Assembly (NCBI GenBank): GCA_963169045.1
Contig: CAUJDF010000037.1
Span: 62,001 to 126,000, forward strand
Length of the DNA: 64,000 nt
Source: Myxococcota bacterium
GTDB taxonomy: Bacteria; Myxococcota_A; Bradymonadia; UBA7976; UBA1532
Reading direction: 5' to 3'
Shown here: piece by piece, positions 1 through 15,659 of the stretch
Numbering within the stretch: position 1 is the first letter of the stretch
How the letters are laid out: each line of letters begins with the position of its first letter
The notes under the pieces: model-generated
Databases searched by the model: none
What the model was told of the DNA's origin: nothing
What the model saw: the letters and a program-made list of their open reading frames with translations, nothing else
Translations under genes and position numbers: made by a program

Positions 1-1634
1 CCGTAGCCGAGCGGGAAGCCGTCGTCGCAGCGGGAGCGCTCGGCGACGACCCACGTGCCGAGCTCGCCGGCGGCGGCGCCCTCGTAGCGCCCGGCGTGCA
101 GCTCGAGGAAGTGCGTGAACGGGGTGAACGACGCGAGCCACGCGCGGTCGTCGGGCACCGCGCTGTCGTGGTGCTCGGCGATGTCCTCGACGCCGTTGCC
201 GTTCACGTCGGCCAGGCGGCTCACGCAGGCCTTGGTGAGCGGGTTGACGGCGGCGGCGGGCCAGCCGGTGGCGCCGGCGGGCAGCGCCTGCTGGGCGGCG
301 AGGGCGTCGCCGTCCTCGTCCATGACGTCGGGCTCGTACAGCTCGAGGCGCTGCAGGCCGTCGGGGAGGTCCTGCTCGCGGCGCTGGCCCCACTCGTTCT
401 CGAGCGCGAAGGCGCGGACGGCGCGCAGCGCGCACCGCGCGTTGCCGGCGCGCGCCAGATCCTCCTCGCCGATCTCGCTCGACGCGGTGCGGCGCACCCA
501 GCCGTCGCCGTCGGCGTCGCAGGGCTTCACGCGGCGCTCGCCCGGCGAGGTGTCGAAGAAGTAGCCATCGGCGGTATGGCAGATGGGGTTGCCATCGAAA
601 TCGGTGACCGGCCACACGCCGAGGCCGCCCTCTTCGGCGCAGCGCGCGACGAAGCCGGCGTTGACCGCGGCGCACTCGCCGGCGGTCGTGTCCCAGACCT
701 CGCCGTCGCCGCAGGGCGCGGTGGCGCAGACGCCGTCGGGGACGACGGCGCCGGCGTTCGGGGCCTCCATCTGCAGGCAGAGCAGGCCGCCGCCGCAGTC
801 GGCGGGCGCGTCGCAGGGATCGCCCGCGATGCGGCAGGCGCCGTCGGGGTCGGCCATGTCCTCGGCCCAGCCGCCGAGGCAGTCGCCGCAGGCCGCGTCG
901 CCGCGGTCGTCGTCGCAGGCGCGGTGGAGCGCGGCGCACGCCTCGCCGACGCCCTCGGGGCCGTCACAGCGGATGGCGGGCTCGCAGGCCCCCTCGCGCT
1001 CGACGAAACCGTCGAGGCAGGCGTCGCAGCGCGCCGCGCCGCCTTCGACGGCGCAGACGCGGTTCTCCTCGGCGCACCGCGCGGCGATCTGCTCGCAGAG
1101 CGTGGCGTCGACGCACTGCCGATCGGCCGGGCTCCAGACGAAGCCGGGCGCGCACTCTTCGACGCATTCGCCGTCGTAGCCCGCGGCCTCGACGCACTGG
1201 AAGCCGTCGCCGCAGAGGATCTCGTCGCAGCCGATGGCCGGGCGGCAGGCGCCGTCGTCGCAGGCCATCTCGCCGGCGCAGGCCGCGTCGCAGCTGCAAC
1301 CCGCCTCGTCGAGGCAGGAGGCGCAGGCGCCGTCGCGGCAGGCGAGGCCGGTGCCGCACGTCTCGCCGGCGTCGCACGGGCAGCCGGCGGTGCCCGGCGG
1401 GCAGGCGTTCGCGTCCGGCGGCGGCGGCGCGGCGTCGACCGCGCCGTCGGCAACAGGGCGCGCGTCCGGCGTGGGCACGCGCGCGTCGGGCGGCGCTGCG
1501 TCGGCCGCCGCGTCGGGCGTCGGTGGCGCCGCGTCGGGGAGGGCCGCGTCGCCGCCGCCCCCGCTGGCGCCGTCGTCGCCGCCGCACGCGGCGAGGAACA
1601 GCGCGATCCCCCAGATCCCGCTCTTGAATCGCAT
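1..1634 (-). CDS. Cys-rich lipoprotein, C-terminus cut by window edge
   Basis: At least 544 residues are visible and the frame is still open at base 1. The start ATG at 1634 gives a lipoprotein signal (MRFKSGIWGIALFLAAC) with lipobox LAAC, followed by a long Asp/Ala/Pro linker with repeated PDAA units. From about residue 60 to 300 there are many Cys in short modules of the kind found in myxobacterial Cys-rich repeat proteins. After that the cysteines thin out and a calcium-type DADGDGW and a DVNGNGVEDIAEH segment appear. It lies 13 bases behind the giant lipoprotein gene, so the two are probably co-transcribed. It is predicted to be anchored in the outer membrane or on the surface. Its function is unknown; a binding or stalk role is only inferred from the company it keeps. 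Confidence 0.85.
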   Translation of the reverse strand, partial: MRFKSGIWGIALFLAACGGDDGASGGGGDAALPDAAPPTPDAAADAAPPDARVPTPDARPVADGAVDAAPPPPDANACPPGTAGCPCDAGETCGTGLACRDGACASCLDEAGCSCDAACAGEMACDDGACRPAIGCDEILCGDGFQCVEAAGYDGECVEECAPGFVWSPADRQCVDATLCEQIAARCAEENRVCAVEGGAARCDACLDGFVEREGACEPAIRCDGPEGVGEACAALHRACDDDRGDAACGDCLGGWAEDMADPDGACRIAGDPCDAPADCGGGLLCLQMEAPNAGAVVPDGVCATAPCGDGEVWDTTAGECAAVNAGFVARCAEEGGLGVWPVTDFDGNPICHTADGYFFDTSPGERRVKPCDADGDGWVRRTASSEIGEEDLARAGNARCALRAVRAFALENEWGQRREQDLPDGLQRLELYEPDVMDEDGDALAAQQALPAGATGWPAAAVNPLTKACVSRLADVNGNGVEDIAEHHDSAVPDDRAWLASFTPFTHFLELHAGRYEGAAAGELGTWVVAERSRCDDGFPLGY

Positions 1635-1647
1635 CGGGCTGCTCCGC

Positions 1648-4600
1648 TCAGAACTCGACGAAATCGGTGTAGTAGAAGTACAGGCGCACGTCGGTGAGGT
1701 TCTCGAGGGCGAAGTCGTCGTTCGCCGGCTCGTCGACCATGTTGAGGATCATCTCCCACTGCGTGTTCAGCAGCGGCCGCGAGGTGAGCGTCCGCGAGCG
1801 GTAGACCTCCTCGTCGTCGATCTGCGTCGCGTTCTTGCGCTCGCCCTGATAGGCGTCGATCACCGCCAGGCGCTCGGGGAACCGGTAGTGCGCGGGCGTG
1901 GCGTCGTCGCCGAGCGGCAGGATGCTCGAGGTGCCCGCCATGCGCAGGTAGACGCGGCTGAAGATGTCGTTCAGCTCGTTGCCGACGAACTGCGCCGACA
2001 CGTACTTGATCTGGTGGTTGCGGGTGAGCGGCGAGAGCATGTCCGACGTCGTGTCGAAGGGCACGACGACGTGGCCGTTCTCGTCGAGCAGGCCGCGATC
2101 GGTCAGGCGCTGCACGAACAGCGCGTTGCGCTCGTCGGCGTCGAGCGCGCGCCCCGCCTCGTCGAGCAGCGGGATGCCGAAGAGGTCGTCCTTGAGCGAC
2201 AGCCGCAGCACGCGCGAGTTGGGCTGGCCGTAGTGGTCCTCGAACTCGCGGAAGGCGTCCTCGAGCTCGATCAGGTAGTTCTGCAGGTTGAAGTCGCCGC
2301 GCGTCGCCATGCGCACGAGGAAGAGGTCGGCGAGGCCGGCGTAGCTCTGGCTCGTGTAGAACTCGAGGACGCGCGTCGCCGCGTACGCCTGGCGCAGCGC
2401 CGACTGGAACGTGTAGTCGGCGTTGATCACCGCGTCGCTGCGGTAGATGCGCACGTTCGGGTTGTTCTTCGCGGCCTCGACGTTGATCGCGTTCTCGAGC
2501 GTCTCCTCGAGCTCCTGCTGGACGCGGCGCGCCTGCAGGCGCAGTTGGCGCAGCCGCGCCGAGGCCTGCTCGAGGCTCAGCGTCGCCTGCAGCGCCTCGA
2601 GCTTCAGCTCGGCGGCGCGCAGCAGGATGCGCTGCACGTTGGCCATGCCGTCGATGCGCACCTGGTCGCACTGCGCGTCGAACTGCGCGCGCTGCAGGCT
2701 CTGCTGCAGGTCGGCCACGTACTCGCGCCCCTCGCGGATGTCCTCCTCGACGTCGGCGATATATCCCTTGTAGACCGCGTAGATGCCGGCCTCGGCGCCC
2801 ACGGCGACGGCGCCGGTGAGGCAGCTGAAGCCCTCGCACGCCACGTGGCCGGCCTGCTGCAGGTTCACCTGCATCTCGCGCTGGATCTTCTGGTTCTCCT
2901 GCTCGAGCTCGAGGATCAGCGACTCGGCGTCGTTGATCGCGCCCTGCATCGTCCACGTGTAGTCGCGCAGGCCGCGGATGCCGGCGCACTGCTGCTTCCA
3001 GCGGTTCTCCTCGATGCGCGCCTCGCTCGTCACGTTGTCGATCTGCGTGCGCACCTGCCGGAGTTGCGCGCCCGCCTTCCGCTCCTCGAGCACGGCGTCG
3101 TGGATCGACCCCGACCCGGTGAGCCCGCACGGATCGCCCATCAGCAGCGTCCGCTCGGTGAGGTCGGCGTACTGCGGGATGGCCGGGTACACCACGCCCT
3201 CGACCTCGATGCCGCCGCACAGCTCCAGCAGCTGGCCCTCGTAGGTGTTGCGGATGCGCGTCAGCTCGTTCTCGAAGCTCGCCTGGTCGGTGTTGAAGGA
3301 GCGGTCGCTCTCGATGGCGAGCTGCTCGGCCTGGGCGGCGATCGTCAGGCGGTCGCGCGCCCGGAACAGCGCGACTTCGAAGGGGTTGTCGCGCCCGAGC
3401 TCCACGGTGGGGAAGGGCACGTAGTCGGGCGAGAAGCCGAAGCGGCTCTGCGCGGTGCCGAGCCGCAGATACGCCTCGCGCATCTGCGCCAGCGCGCCGC
3501 GGTAGGTCGTCTGCGCCTTGCGGACGAGGCTGCGGATCTGGTCGCGGTCGGCGCGGTCGCTCACCTCGACGAGCCGGTTCATCAGGTGTCCGAACAGGCT
3601 CGACTCGAGGTAGGCGGCCGTATAGGCGCGCTCGATGACGCGCCGCGACAGGTCGCTGCGGTCGAACTTCTCGTAGCGGTCGGCGATCTGGCTCTCGGCG
3701 CGCGCCTTCTGCGTCGACGCGCGCACCAGGCGGTCGACGTAGGTGGTCAGCGTGCGCGCGTCGACGACCGAGGCCCGCGCGTTCGGCGCCGCGGCGCGCG
3801 CGATGTCGCGCTCGAGCGCCGGCAGCAGCGTGGTGAAGCGGTCGAGTGCGAGCTGGTAGTGCTGCACGGCGGTGTGCAGCGCGACCATCTCGGCGCCGGC
3901 GATGCCCGACAGGCGCATGCCGTCGACCTCGAACAGGTCGCCGGCGAAGCTCTTCACGCGGGCGCCGGCCAGGTCGAAGCGCGAGGTGAGCGCCTCGGTG
4001 TAGGCCTCGTCGCCGAGCATGATCAGCAGCTCGGCGTACAGCGGCTCGAAGCCGCGCACCGTCAGGGAGCGGCCGAAGGCGTCGGTCTCCTCGACGTAGC
4101 CGAAGTGCTCCTCGAGGTAGGTGGCGAGCGCCTCGCGGCCGCCCTCGCTCATGCCGGCGCCGAAGCGGGTGTAGACCTCGACGGCGCAGTCCGCGCGCTC
4201 GGCGAGCGCCTCGATGGCGGCCGGCTCGTAGCAGTACGAGATGCCGTCGCCGCGCCCCTCGCAGATCGTCGGGGCGAAGCCCAGCTCGTCGCCGGTGCGC
4301 GAGGCGAAGCGCGTGCGATACCGGAACGCGTCGCGCACCGCGCTGCGGAACGGCGGCAGCGGCAGGTCGACGGCCTCGAAGAACGTCTTGCCGGCGCGCA
4401 GGTCGTTGCGGTCGTCGTCGCACGTCGACGGGTGGCCACCGTCGGCGCACCGCCAGAACGGGTCGACCTCGATGCCGTAGGCGCCGGTGCGCAGCCACTC
4501 CTCGAGCGTCGCGCCGCACGTCCCGCGCAGGTCGGCGCCGGTCGCCTGGCACGCGCGCCGCGCCATCCACTCCTGGTGGTCGCGCGCGTCGTGGCCCGCG

Positions 4601-7206
4601 GCGATCTCGTCCGCCCGCAGCGTGAAGAACGTCACGCGGCTGCCCTCGGGGCACTCGACGGTGAGCGCGTCGGGGCTGCCGTCGTCGGCGGGCCCGCCGT
4701 CGAAGTAGCCGCTGTCCTCGCAGTAGTAGTGGACGGCCCGCGGCCAGGCGAGCTCGGGCAGGCGGCCGCCCCCGTCGGCGGGCAGGCCGACGAGCTTCGC
4801 GCCGAGCGCGTCGAGGAACGCCTCGTCGTCGGCGCCGCCTTCGTGGGCGGCGCGCGACGTGCCGAGCGCGCTCAGCACCGCGTCGCCGCAGCGCGCCTCG
4901 ACGAGGCGGCTGTCGTCCTCGGCGACCGCGGGGACCTCGCCGCGCGTGTCGTCGGCCCCGACCTCGGTGTCCATGCGATGCAGCACGAGGAAGCCGTAGG
5001 CGACGAGGTCCTCTGCACCGGCCTCGTCGGCGGTGCTCGTCTCGCGGAACAGCACGATCAGGTCGGTGCGGTTGCGCAGGAAGCCGTCGACGAGCTCGAG
5101 GCGGCGCCGGCGCTGGCGTCCGTCGGGCAGCGGGTTGGCGCGGGCGAGGTTGGTGTCGGTGGCGGCGGTGCCCGTGGGCGCGCGCGCGTCCCGGCACTCG
5201 TCGACGATGCGTCCGCCGGTGGCGGCGTCGAGACGCGAGCGGCCGGCGAACCCGGGCACCAGCCACGGCAGCGTCGCCGCCTCGAAGCCGTCTGCGCAGG
5301 CCTGGCGCTCGGGGAAGTAGCGCCCGCCGACCACCGTCTCCGCCTCGAGGCCCGCGAGGTGCACCGTGCAGTCGCCGCCCCCGTCGCACGTGGCCGGGTT
5401 GTCCTCGAACGTCAATTGAATCGCGGGGTTGCCGGCGTACTGCAGCGTGGACGTGCTCTCGATGCGGCCGACGAGCCGGCGCGGGTCGTCGCCGTCGGCG
5501 CGCACCGTGATGGCGAACGGCAGCTCCACGGGACCCGACGGGACCTCGATGTTCGGGTTGTTGGAGAACACGAGGAAGCCGTCGCGGTTGTCGTACGGGA
5601 AGCACACGCTGCCCGCCGCGCAGAGCGCCTGCACGGCCGGGCTGCGCCACGTCTCCTCGCGGGCGGCGATCAGCGCGGCGGTGAGCTCCTCGAGGCGCAC
5701 CGTGCCGGCGCGGAACTGGGCGAAGTAGCGGACGAGCGCGTTGCGGATGCCCTGGGTCGCGCCGCGGTCGGCCACCCACGCGTCGACGCCGTCGGCCTCG
5801 AAGTCGCCGAAGTAGAGCATCGTGCCCGCCCAGCGGCCGGCCGGCTCCTGGGCATAGGCCAGCTGGATGCGCTTCGTGTCCGCCGACTCGTGGTGGATCT
5901 CGAGCGCGCCCGACCACCGCGACACGCCGGCGGCGGCGCGGACGACGATCTCGGTGGAGGCGCCGCCCTCGAGCTCGACGACGTAGCGGAAGCCGGCGCG
6001 GAACTCGCGGCCGTCGCCGATCTCGAGGAAGGGCAGCGGGCAGGCCTCGCCGCAGTCGTCGACGGTCAGCGGGTCGACGCCCGGCGCGACGAGGCGCACC
6101 GTCTCCTCGCCGTCGAGCCGGTGCTCGGCCTTGAGCAGGATGAAGCGCGCGCGCGAGCGGCCGAGGTTGGTGAGCGTGAAGCGCGCCTCGTCCTCGGCGC
6201 TGAGGTCGAGCGTGTCGGCGCTGACGGCGTACTCGACCGGCGTGCCGCGCACGTCGTGGTCGGTGGCGGTGGGCAGCGGCATGCAGTGGCCGCTCTGGCC
6301 GTCGGGGGCGTCGCAGAACGTCGAGGGCGGGCACGTGTCGGCGTCGGCGTGCGCGCACGGCAGCCGGCAGACGCGGCGGTGGCACACGGCGCCGCCGGTG
6401 CACTGGTCGTCGCCCTCGCAGTCGGACAGGCAGCGGAAGCCGCCGTCCGCGGCGGGGCGGCAGGCCTGGAACTCGGGGCAGTCGGCGTCGACGGCGCAGG
6501 CGTGCGGCGCGTCGCCGTCGACGAGGCACTGGCCCTCGACGCAGACGGTGCTGCCGTAGCAGCCGTCGAGCAGGCGGCTCTCGGGGCACTCGAGCCACGC
6601 GCCGTCGGCCTGCGTGAAGCCGCGCGTGCACGGCGTGGCGCAGGTGGACAGGCCGCCCTCGTTCAGCGACAGGCCCGAGACGCACACGCCGTCGCCATCG
6701 CAGGCGAGCCCGGCGTTGCAGCTGTCGTCGTCCTTGCAACCGCACGACTGCGATCCGAGGCGGCAGGGCAGGCAGACGCCGTCCTGGCAGCGGTTGCCGC
6801 GCCGGCAGCGGTCGCCCTCGAGGCAGGCCTCGCCGGCGCCGCCGCCCATCTCGCCCTCGTCGACGCAGCGATCCTCGACGCAGCGCAGCGGCTCGGCGCA
6901 CGCGCCGGCGTCGCACGGGCATCCCGCCGTGCCGTCGACGCACGCCGCCGGCGCGCACACGCCGTCGGTGCAGGTCCCCTCGTCGCAGCCCGCGTCGCCT
7001 TCGCAGCGACAGCCGAGCGTCCGACACGGCGCCGCCGCGTCGGGATCGGGCGCCGCCGCGTCCGCGACGGGCGCCGCGTCGGGCATCGGCGCCGCGTCCG
7101 GTGTCGTCGCGCCGTCGGGCGCGTCGCCGCCGCCCCCGCCCCCGCTCTCGCCGCAGCCGACCAGCGCGGCGCAGAGCGCCGCCCACCGCCACATCTTCGA
7201 AACCAT
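1648..7206 (-). CDS. Giant lipoprotein (1852 aa) with TcA-like C-terminal region
   Basis: The start ATG at 7206 follows AGGAA and gives signal peptide and lipobox LVGC. A PDAAP linker comes next, then Cys-rich modules to about residue 330 and a long middle part with scattered Cys. From about residue 1130 the protein is strongly alpha-helical. Around residues 1452-1484 a hydrophobic, Gly/Ala-rich hairpin (AVAVGAEAGIYAVYKGY) sits between two long charged helices. This resembles the pore-forming shaft and tip of Tc-toxin TcA subunits. The last 30 residues, with W-x-x-I-L and NLTDVRLYFYYTDF, resemble the conserved TcA end that docks TcB. Seen: the helices, the hairpin and the terminal motif. Inferred: a lipid-anchored, TcA-like translocator for the divergent Rhs protein. 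It lacks obvious TcA neuraminidase-like or receptor-binding domains, so a distant or coincidental likeness remains possible. Confidence 0.85.
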   Translation of the reverse strand: MVSKMWRWAALCAALVGCGESGGGGGGDAPDGATTPDAAPMPDAAPVADAAAPDPDAAAPCRTLGCRCEGDAGCDEGTCTDGVCAPAACVDGTAGCPCDAGACAEPLRCVEDRCVDEGEMGGGAGEACLEGDRCRRGNRCQDGVCLPCRLGSQSCGCKDDDSCNAGLACDGDGVCVSGLSLNEGGLSTCATPCTRGFTQADGAWLECPESRLLDGCYGSTVCVEGQCLVDGDAPHACAVDADCPEFQACRPAADGGFRCLSDCEGDDQCTGGAVCHRRVCRLPCAHADADTCPPSTFCDAPDGQSGHCMPLPTATDHDVRGTPVEYAVSADTLDLSAEDEARFTLTNLGRSRARFILLKAEHRLDGEETVRLVAPGVDPLTVDDCGEACPLPFLEIGDGREFRAGFRYVVELEGGASTEIVVRAAAGVSRWSGALEIHHESADTKRIQLAYAQEPAGRWAGTMLYFGDFEADGVDAWVADRGATQGIRNALVRYFAQFRAGTVRLEELTAALIAAREETWRSPAVQALCAAGSVCFPYDNRDGFLVFSNNPNIEVPSGPVELPFAITVRADGDDPRRLVGRIESTSTLQYAGNPAIQLTFEDNPATCDGGGDCTVHLAGLEAETVVGGRYFPERQACADGFEAATLPWLVPGFAGRSRLDAATGGRIVDECRDARAPTGTAATDTNLARANPLPDGRQRRRRLELVDGFLRNRTDLIVLFRETSTADEAGAEDLVAYGFLVLHRMDTEVGADDTRGEVPAVAEDDSRLVEARCGDAVLSALGTSRAAHEGGADDEAFLDALGAKLVGLPADGGGRLPELAWPRAVHYYCEDSGYFDGGPADDGSPDALTVECPEGSRVTFFTLRADEIAAGHDARDHQEWMARRACQATGADLRGTCGATLEEWLRTGAYGIEVDPFWRCADGGHPSTCDDDRNDLRAGKTFFEAVDLPLPPFRSAVRDAFRYRTRFASRTGDELGFAPTICEGRGDGISYCYEPAAIEALAERADCAVEVYTRFGAGMSEGGREALATYLEEHFGYVEETDAFGRSLTVRGFEPLYAELLIMLGDEAYTEALTSRFDLAGARVKSFAGDLFEVDGMRLSGIAGAEMVALHTAVQHYQLALDRFTTLLPALERDIARAAAPNARASVVDARTLTTYVDRLVRASTQKARAESQIADRYEKFDRSDLSRRVIERAYTAAYLESSLFGHLMNRLVEVSDRADRDQIRSLVRKAQTTYRGALAQMREAYLRLGTAQSRFGFSPDYVPFPTVELGRDNPFEVALFRARDRLTIAAQAEQLAIESDRSFNTDQASFENELTRIRNTYEGQLLELCGGIEVEGVVYPAIPQYADLTERTLLMGDPCGLTGSGSIHDAVLEERKAGAQLRQVRTQIDNVTSEARIEENRWKQQCAGIRGLRDYTWTMQGAINDAESLILELEQENQKIQREMQVNLQQAGHVACEGFSCLTGAVAVGAEAGIYAVYKGYIADVEEDIREGREYVADLQQSLQRAQFDAQCDQVRIDGMANVQRILLRAAELKLEALQATLSLEQASARLRQLRLQARRVQQELEETLENAINVEAAKNNPNVRIYRSDAVINADYTFQSALRQAYAATRVLEFYTSQSYAGLADLFLVRMATRGDFNLQNYLIELEDAFREFEDHYGQPNSRVLRLSLKDDLFGIPLLDEAGRALDADERNALFVQRLTDRGLLDENGHVVVPFDTTSDMLSPLTRNHQIKYVSAQFVGNELNDIFSRVYLRMAGTSSILPLGDDATPAHYRFPERLAVIDAYQGERKNATQIDDEEVYRSRTLTSRPLLNTQWEMILNMVDEPANDDFALENLTDVRLYFYYTDFVEF

Positions 7207-7223
7207 CGGGAATTCCTGTGCTT

Positions 7224-7625
7224 TCAGCGGCTGACCACGTCCGCGCCCTCGAGGGCGCGGCCGTCGGCGTCGTAGCAGCGGACGAGCTCGGGCTTCAGAT
7301 CGGCGACGCCGCCGACCGCGAAGGCGCCGGGCGCGAACGGCGCGTCGGCGCCGCTGACGAGGGTGATGGCGACGCGATCCTCGCGCCGGCGCCACGAGCC
7401 CTTCACGTCGGGGCCGAACCGGACGGCCACCTCGGCGCCGGGATCGGCGACGAAGCGCAGCTCGCAGGCGCGCGCCGCCTCGCTCGTGATCGTCAGCCCG
7501 GTCGTCGGCACCCCGGCGTCGCCGCCGCCGCCCGCGCCGCCGGCACCGCCGCCGCCGCCGCCGCCGTCGCAGGCCGCGAGCGCGACGGCCGCCGCGAGCG
7601 CGGCGGGTCGAAACTTCGAAATCAT
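7224..7625 (-). CDS. Small lipoprotein (133 aa), first gene of the TcA-like operon
   Basis: The start ATG at 7625 was chosen because MISKFRPAALAAAVALAAC forms a good lipoprotein signal; an upstream in-frame start adds only eight residues that do not fit. After the lipobox Cys comes a Gly-rich linker of about 20 residues. A compact domain of roughly 90 residues follows, with two Cys, about 70 residues apart, that could form one disulfide. The stop lies 17 bases before the giant lipoprotein gene, so they are very likely one operon. I do not recognise the domain. It could be an accessory or a periplasmic protection factor for the toxin-like pair, but nothing in the sequence proves that. Confidence 0.75.
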   Translation of the reverse strand: MISKFRPAALAAAVALAACDGGGGGGGAGGAGGGGDAGVPTTGLTITSEAARACELRFVADPGAEVAVRFGPDVKGSWRRREDRVAITLVSGADAPFAPGAFAVGGVADLKPELVRCYDADGRALEGADVVSR

Positions 7626-7682
7626 GGATTTCCCCCCCGGAGGCATCGTACGTCACCGGGCGAACGCGATGAAGCGGCTGGT

Positions 7683-7724
7683 ACTCCGCAGCACTTATGG
7701 AAATCAACTTTCCGGGTGCGGAGT
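7683..7724. promoter_or_regulatory. Long dyad in the divergent promoter region
   Basis: ACTCCGCA at 7683-7690 is exactly mirrored by TGCGGAGT at 7717-7724. The 26-base spacer is unusually AT-rich for this genome and holds a second nested pair (GGAAA and TTTCC). It sits between the leftward lipoprotein operon and the rightward Rhs gene, where promoters of both must lie, so an operator shared by both units is the simplest reading. An RNA hairpin in the Rhs leader is the alternative. Confidence 0.45.
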
Positions 7725-7774
7725 CGGCGCGCGGACGTCGCGTCCACTTCGATTCGTCCAGGCAGGAGCGGGGG

Positions 7775-13819
<6,045 letters not shown>

Positions 13820-13900
13820 CTCCTGCGCTTCTTGCCCGTCTCGTCCTGTCGCTGCGAGACTCCGCCCACATCGTCGAGCGAGGCGAGGGGGGGAGACACG

Positions 13901-15646
13901 ATGACGGCGAACGTCTGGGGACGCCTGCTGCTGGGCGCCGGCCTGCTTTCGGCCTGCGGCGAGAACGCGGGCGGCGGCGGCGGCACCGAGATCGCCGACG
14001 GCGCGCTGCCGGCGGCCGACGGCGGCCCGGGCGACGGCGCGCCGGCGGACACGGGCGTGCCCGAGGGACCGTGCGGCAACACGCCGGAGTCGCTGCGCGG
14101 CTGCGTGCAGACGGAGCGCTACGCAACGGAGCTGCAGGGCCTCGCGACGACGCCGCGCGAGGTCGACACGGCGCAGTGGCAGGCGGCGCAGGACCGCTGC
14201 GCGTCGGAGCTCGAGCGCCTGGGCTTCCGCGTCGAGCGGCACGACTACGGCACGGGCATCAACGTGATCGGCGTGCTGCCGGGCGTCGAGAAGCCCGACG
14301 AACACGTGATCGTCGCCGCCCACTACGACAGCGTGATCGGCTGCGGCGGCGCCGACGACAACGCCAGCGGTGTGGCGGGCGCGCTCGAGGCGGCGCGCGT
14401 CCTCTCGACGCAGCGGTACGCGCGCACCCTCGTCGTCGCCTGCTGGGACGAAGAGGAGCAGGGCCTCATCGGCTCGACCGCGTACGCGCGGCGGGCGAAG
14501 GCGCGCGAGACGAAGATCGTCGCCAACTACACGCTCGAGATGATCGGCTACGCGAGTGATGAGCCGCACTCGCAGCGCCTGCCGGCCGGGCTCGACCTGG
14601 TCTTCCCGACGCAGGCGCGGCAGATCGCCGACAACGAGTTCCGCGGCGACTTCATCACCGTCGTCGGCGACGACATCAACCCGGCGGCGCCGGCGGCCAT
14701 GGAGGCGCACGGCACGGCGGTCGGCCTGCCCGTCGTGCGGCTCGAGCTCGTGGAAGGCTTCCGCGGCGCGCCGGAGTTCGGCGATCTGCGCCGCTCCGAC
14801 CACGCGCCGTTCTGGGACCTCGGCTACCCCGGCATCATGGTCACCGACACCTCCGAGTTCCGGAACCCGAACTACCACTGCGCGTGGGCGCCCGACGCGG
14901 TCGACGACATCGACATCGCGTTCGCGTCCAAGGTCGTGCAGGCGGTGGTCGGCTCCGCCGCGGAGCAGCTCGAGGTGCGTCCCGGCGCGCCGGCGCCGAC
15001 GAGCGACGCGGGCGTGCCCTCCGACGCGGGCACTCCGCCCGCGCCGGTTCCTGCCTGCGACGCCGTCACCGGCGCGTGCGACGGCGGGCGCAAGTGCGCG
15101 CTCGTGCTCGACGACGAGGGCATCCGCTGCGTCGACGCGGCGGGCGACGTCGCGGCGGGTCAGTCGTGCACGCGCACCGGCGCGCCGGGCATCGACGACT
15201 GCGGACCGGGCCTCTTCTGCGCGCTGTTCGGCCTGCCGCTCTCGACGCCGCAGCAGCGGCAGTGCCTCCCCGTCTGTCGCACGACCGCCGAATGCGGCGA
15301 AGGCGCCTTCTGCGCCGCGCTCACGGACGCAGCCGGCGTCTGCGTCCCGCGCTGCGATCCGTTCGGCGACGCCTGCGCCGCGGGCACCCGGTGCGCGCTC
15401 TACCAGGAGACCGGCAACACCTACGACTACAGCTGCGCGTTCGCCGGCGCCGTCTCCGAGGGCGGCGATTGCAGCCGCGACGCCTGCGCGCCGGGCCTCG
15501 AGTGCGATCGCATCGCGCACACGCTCACGCCGACGTGCCGCGCCTACTGCGACGCCGCCCACCCCTGCCCCGACGGCAAGACCTGCGTGCGCCGCACCGA
15601 CTACGGCCGCCCCACCGTCGGGCTCTGCGCCACCCCCGGCGAGTAA
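13901..15646 (+). CDS. M28-family zinc aminopeptidase lipoprotein
   Basis: The start ATG at 13901 follows AGGGGGGGA and gives signal and lipobox LSAC, then a Gly/Asp-rich linker. The M28 domain spans about residues 70-350. The first metal ligand is His141 in AAHYDS, the next is Asp152 or Asp153 in GADDNASG, and the catalytic or bridging Glu184/Glu185 lie in CWDEEEQ. The last metal-binding His is likely in SDHAPFW. The C-terminal 190 residues are Cys-rich modules like those of the other lipoproteins here. It should cleave N-terminal residues from extracellular peptides at the cell surface. It follows the Rhs gene by 81 bases on the same strand, so a shared transcript is possible, but a separate promoter fits too. 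Its end converges on the M4 peptidase gene with only 13 bases between. Confidence 0.9.
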   Translation: MTANVWGRLLLGAGLLSACGENAGGGGGTEIADGALPAADGGPGDGAPADTGVPEGPCGNTPESLRGCVQTERYATELQGLATTPREVDTAQWQAAQDRCASELERLGFRVERHDYGTGINVIGVLPGVEKPDEHVIVAAHYDSVIGCGGADDNASGVAGALEAARVLSTQRYARTLVVACWDEEEQGLIGSTAYARRAKARETKIVANYTLEMIGYASDEPHSQRLPAGLDLVFPTQARQIADNEFRGDFITVVGDDINPAAPAAMEAHGTAVGLPVVRLELVEGFRGAPEFGDLRRSDHAPFWDLGYPGIMVTDTSEFRNPNYHCAWAPDAVDDIDIAFASKVVQAVVGSAAEQLEVRPGAPAPTSDAGVPSDAGTPPAPVPACDAVTGACDGGRKCALVLDDEGIRCVDAAGDVAAGQSCTRTGAPGIDDCGPGLFCALFGLPLSTPQQRQCLPVCRTTAECGEGAFCAALTDAAGVCVPRCDPFGDACAAGTRCALYQETGNTYDYSCAFAGAVSEGGDCSRDACAPGLECDRIAHTLTPTCRAYCDAAHPCPDGKTCVRRTDYGRPTVGLCATPGE

Positions 15647-15659
15647 CGCGCGACGGATT

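Noticed and set aside
1234..7275. A 2013-codon open frame on the plus strand
   Set aside because: It is the mirror of the giant lipoprotein gene, which has a signal peptide, domain structure and normal amino-acid composition; this one has none.
13820..13900. Terminator after the Rhs gene
   Set aside because: Only a 6-base pair (GTCTCG and CGAGAC) with an 11-base loop and no T-run is present, too weak to report as a feature.
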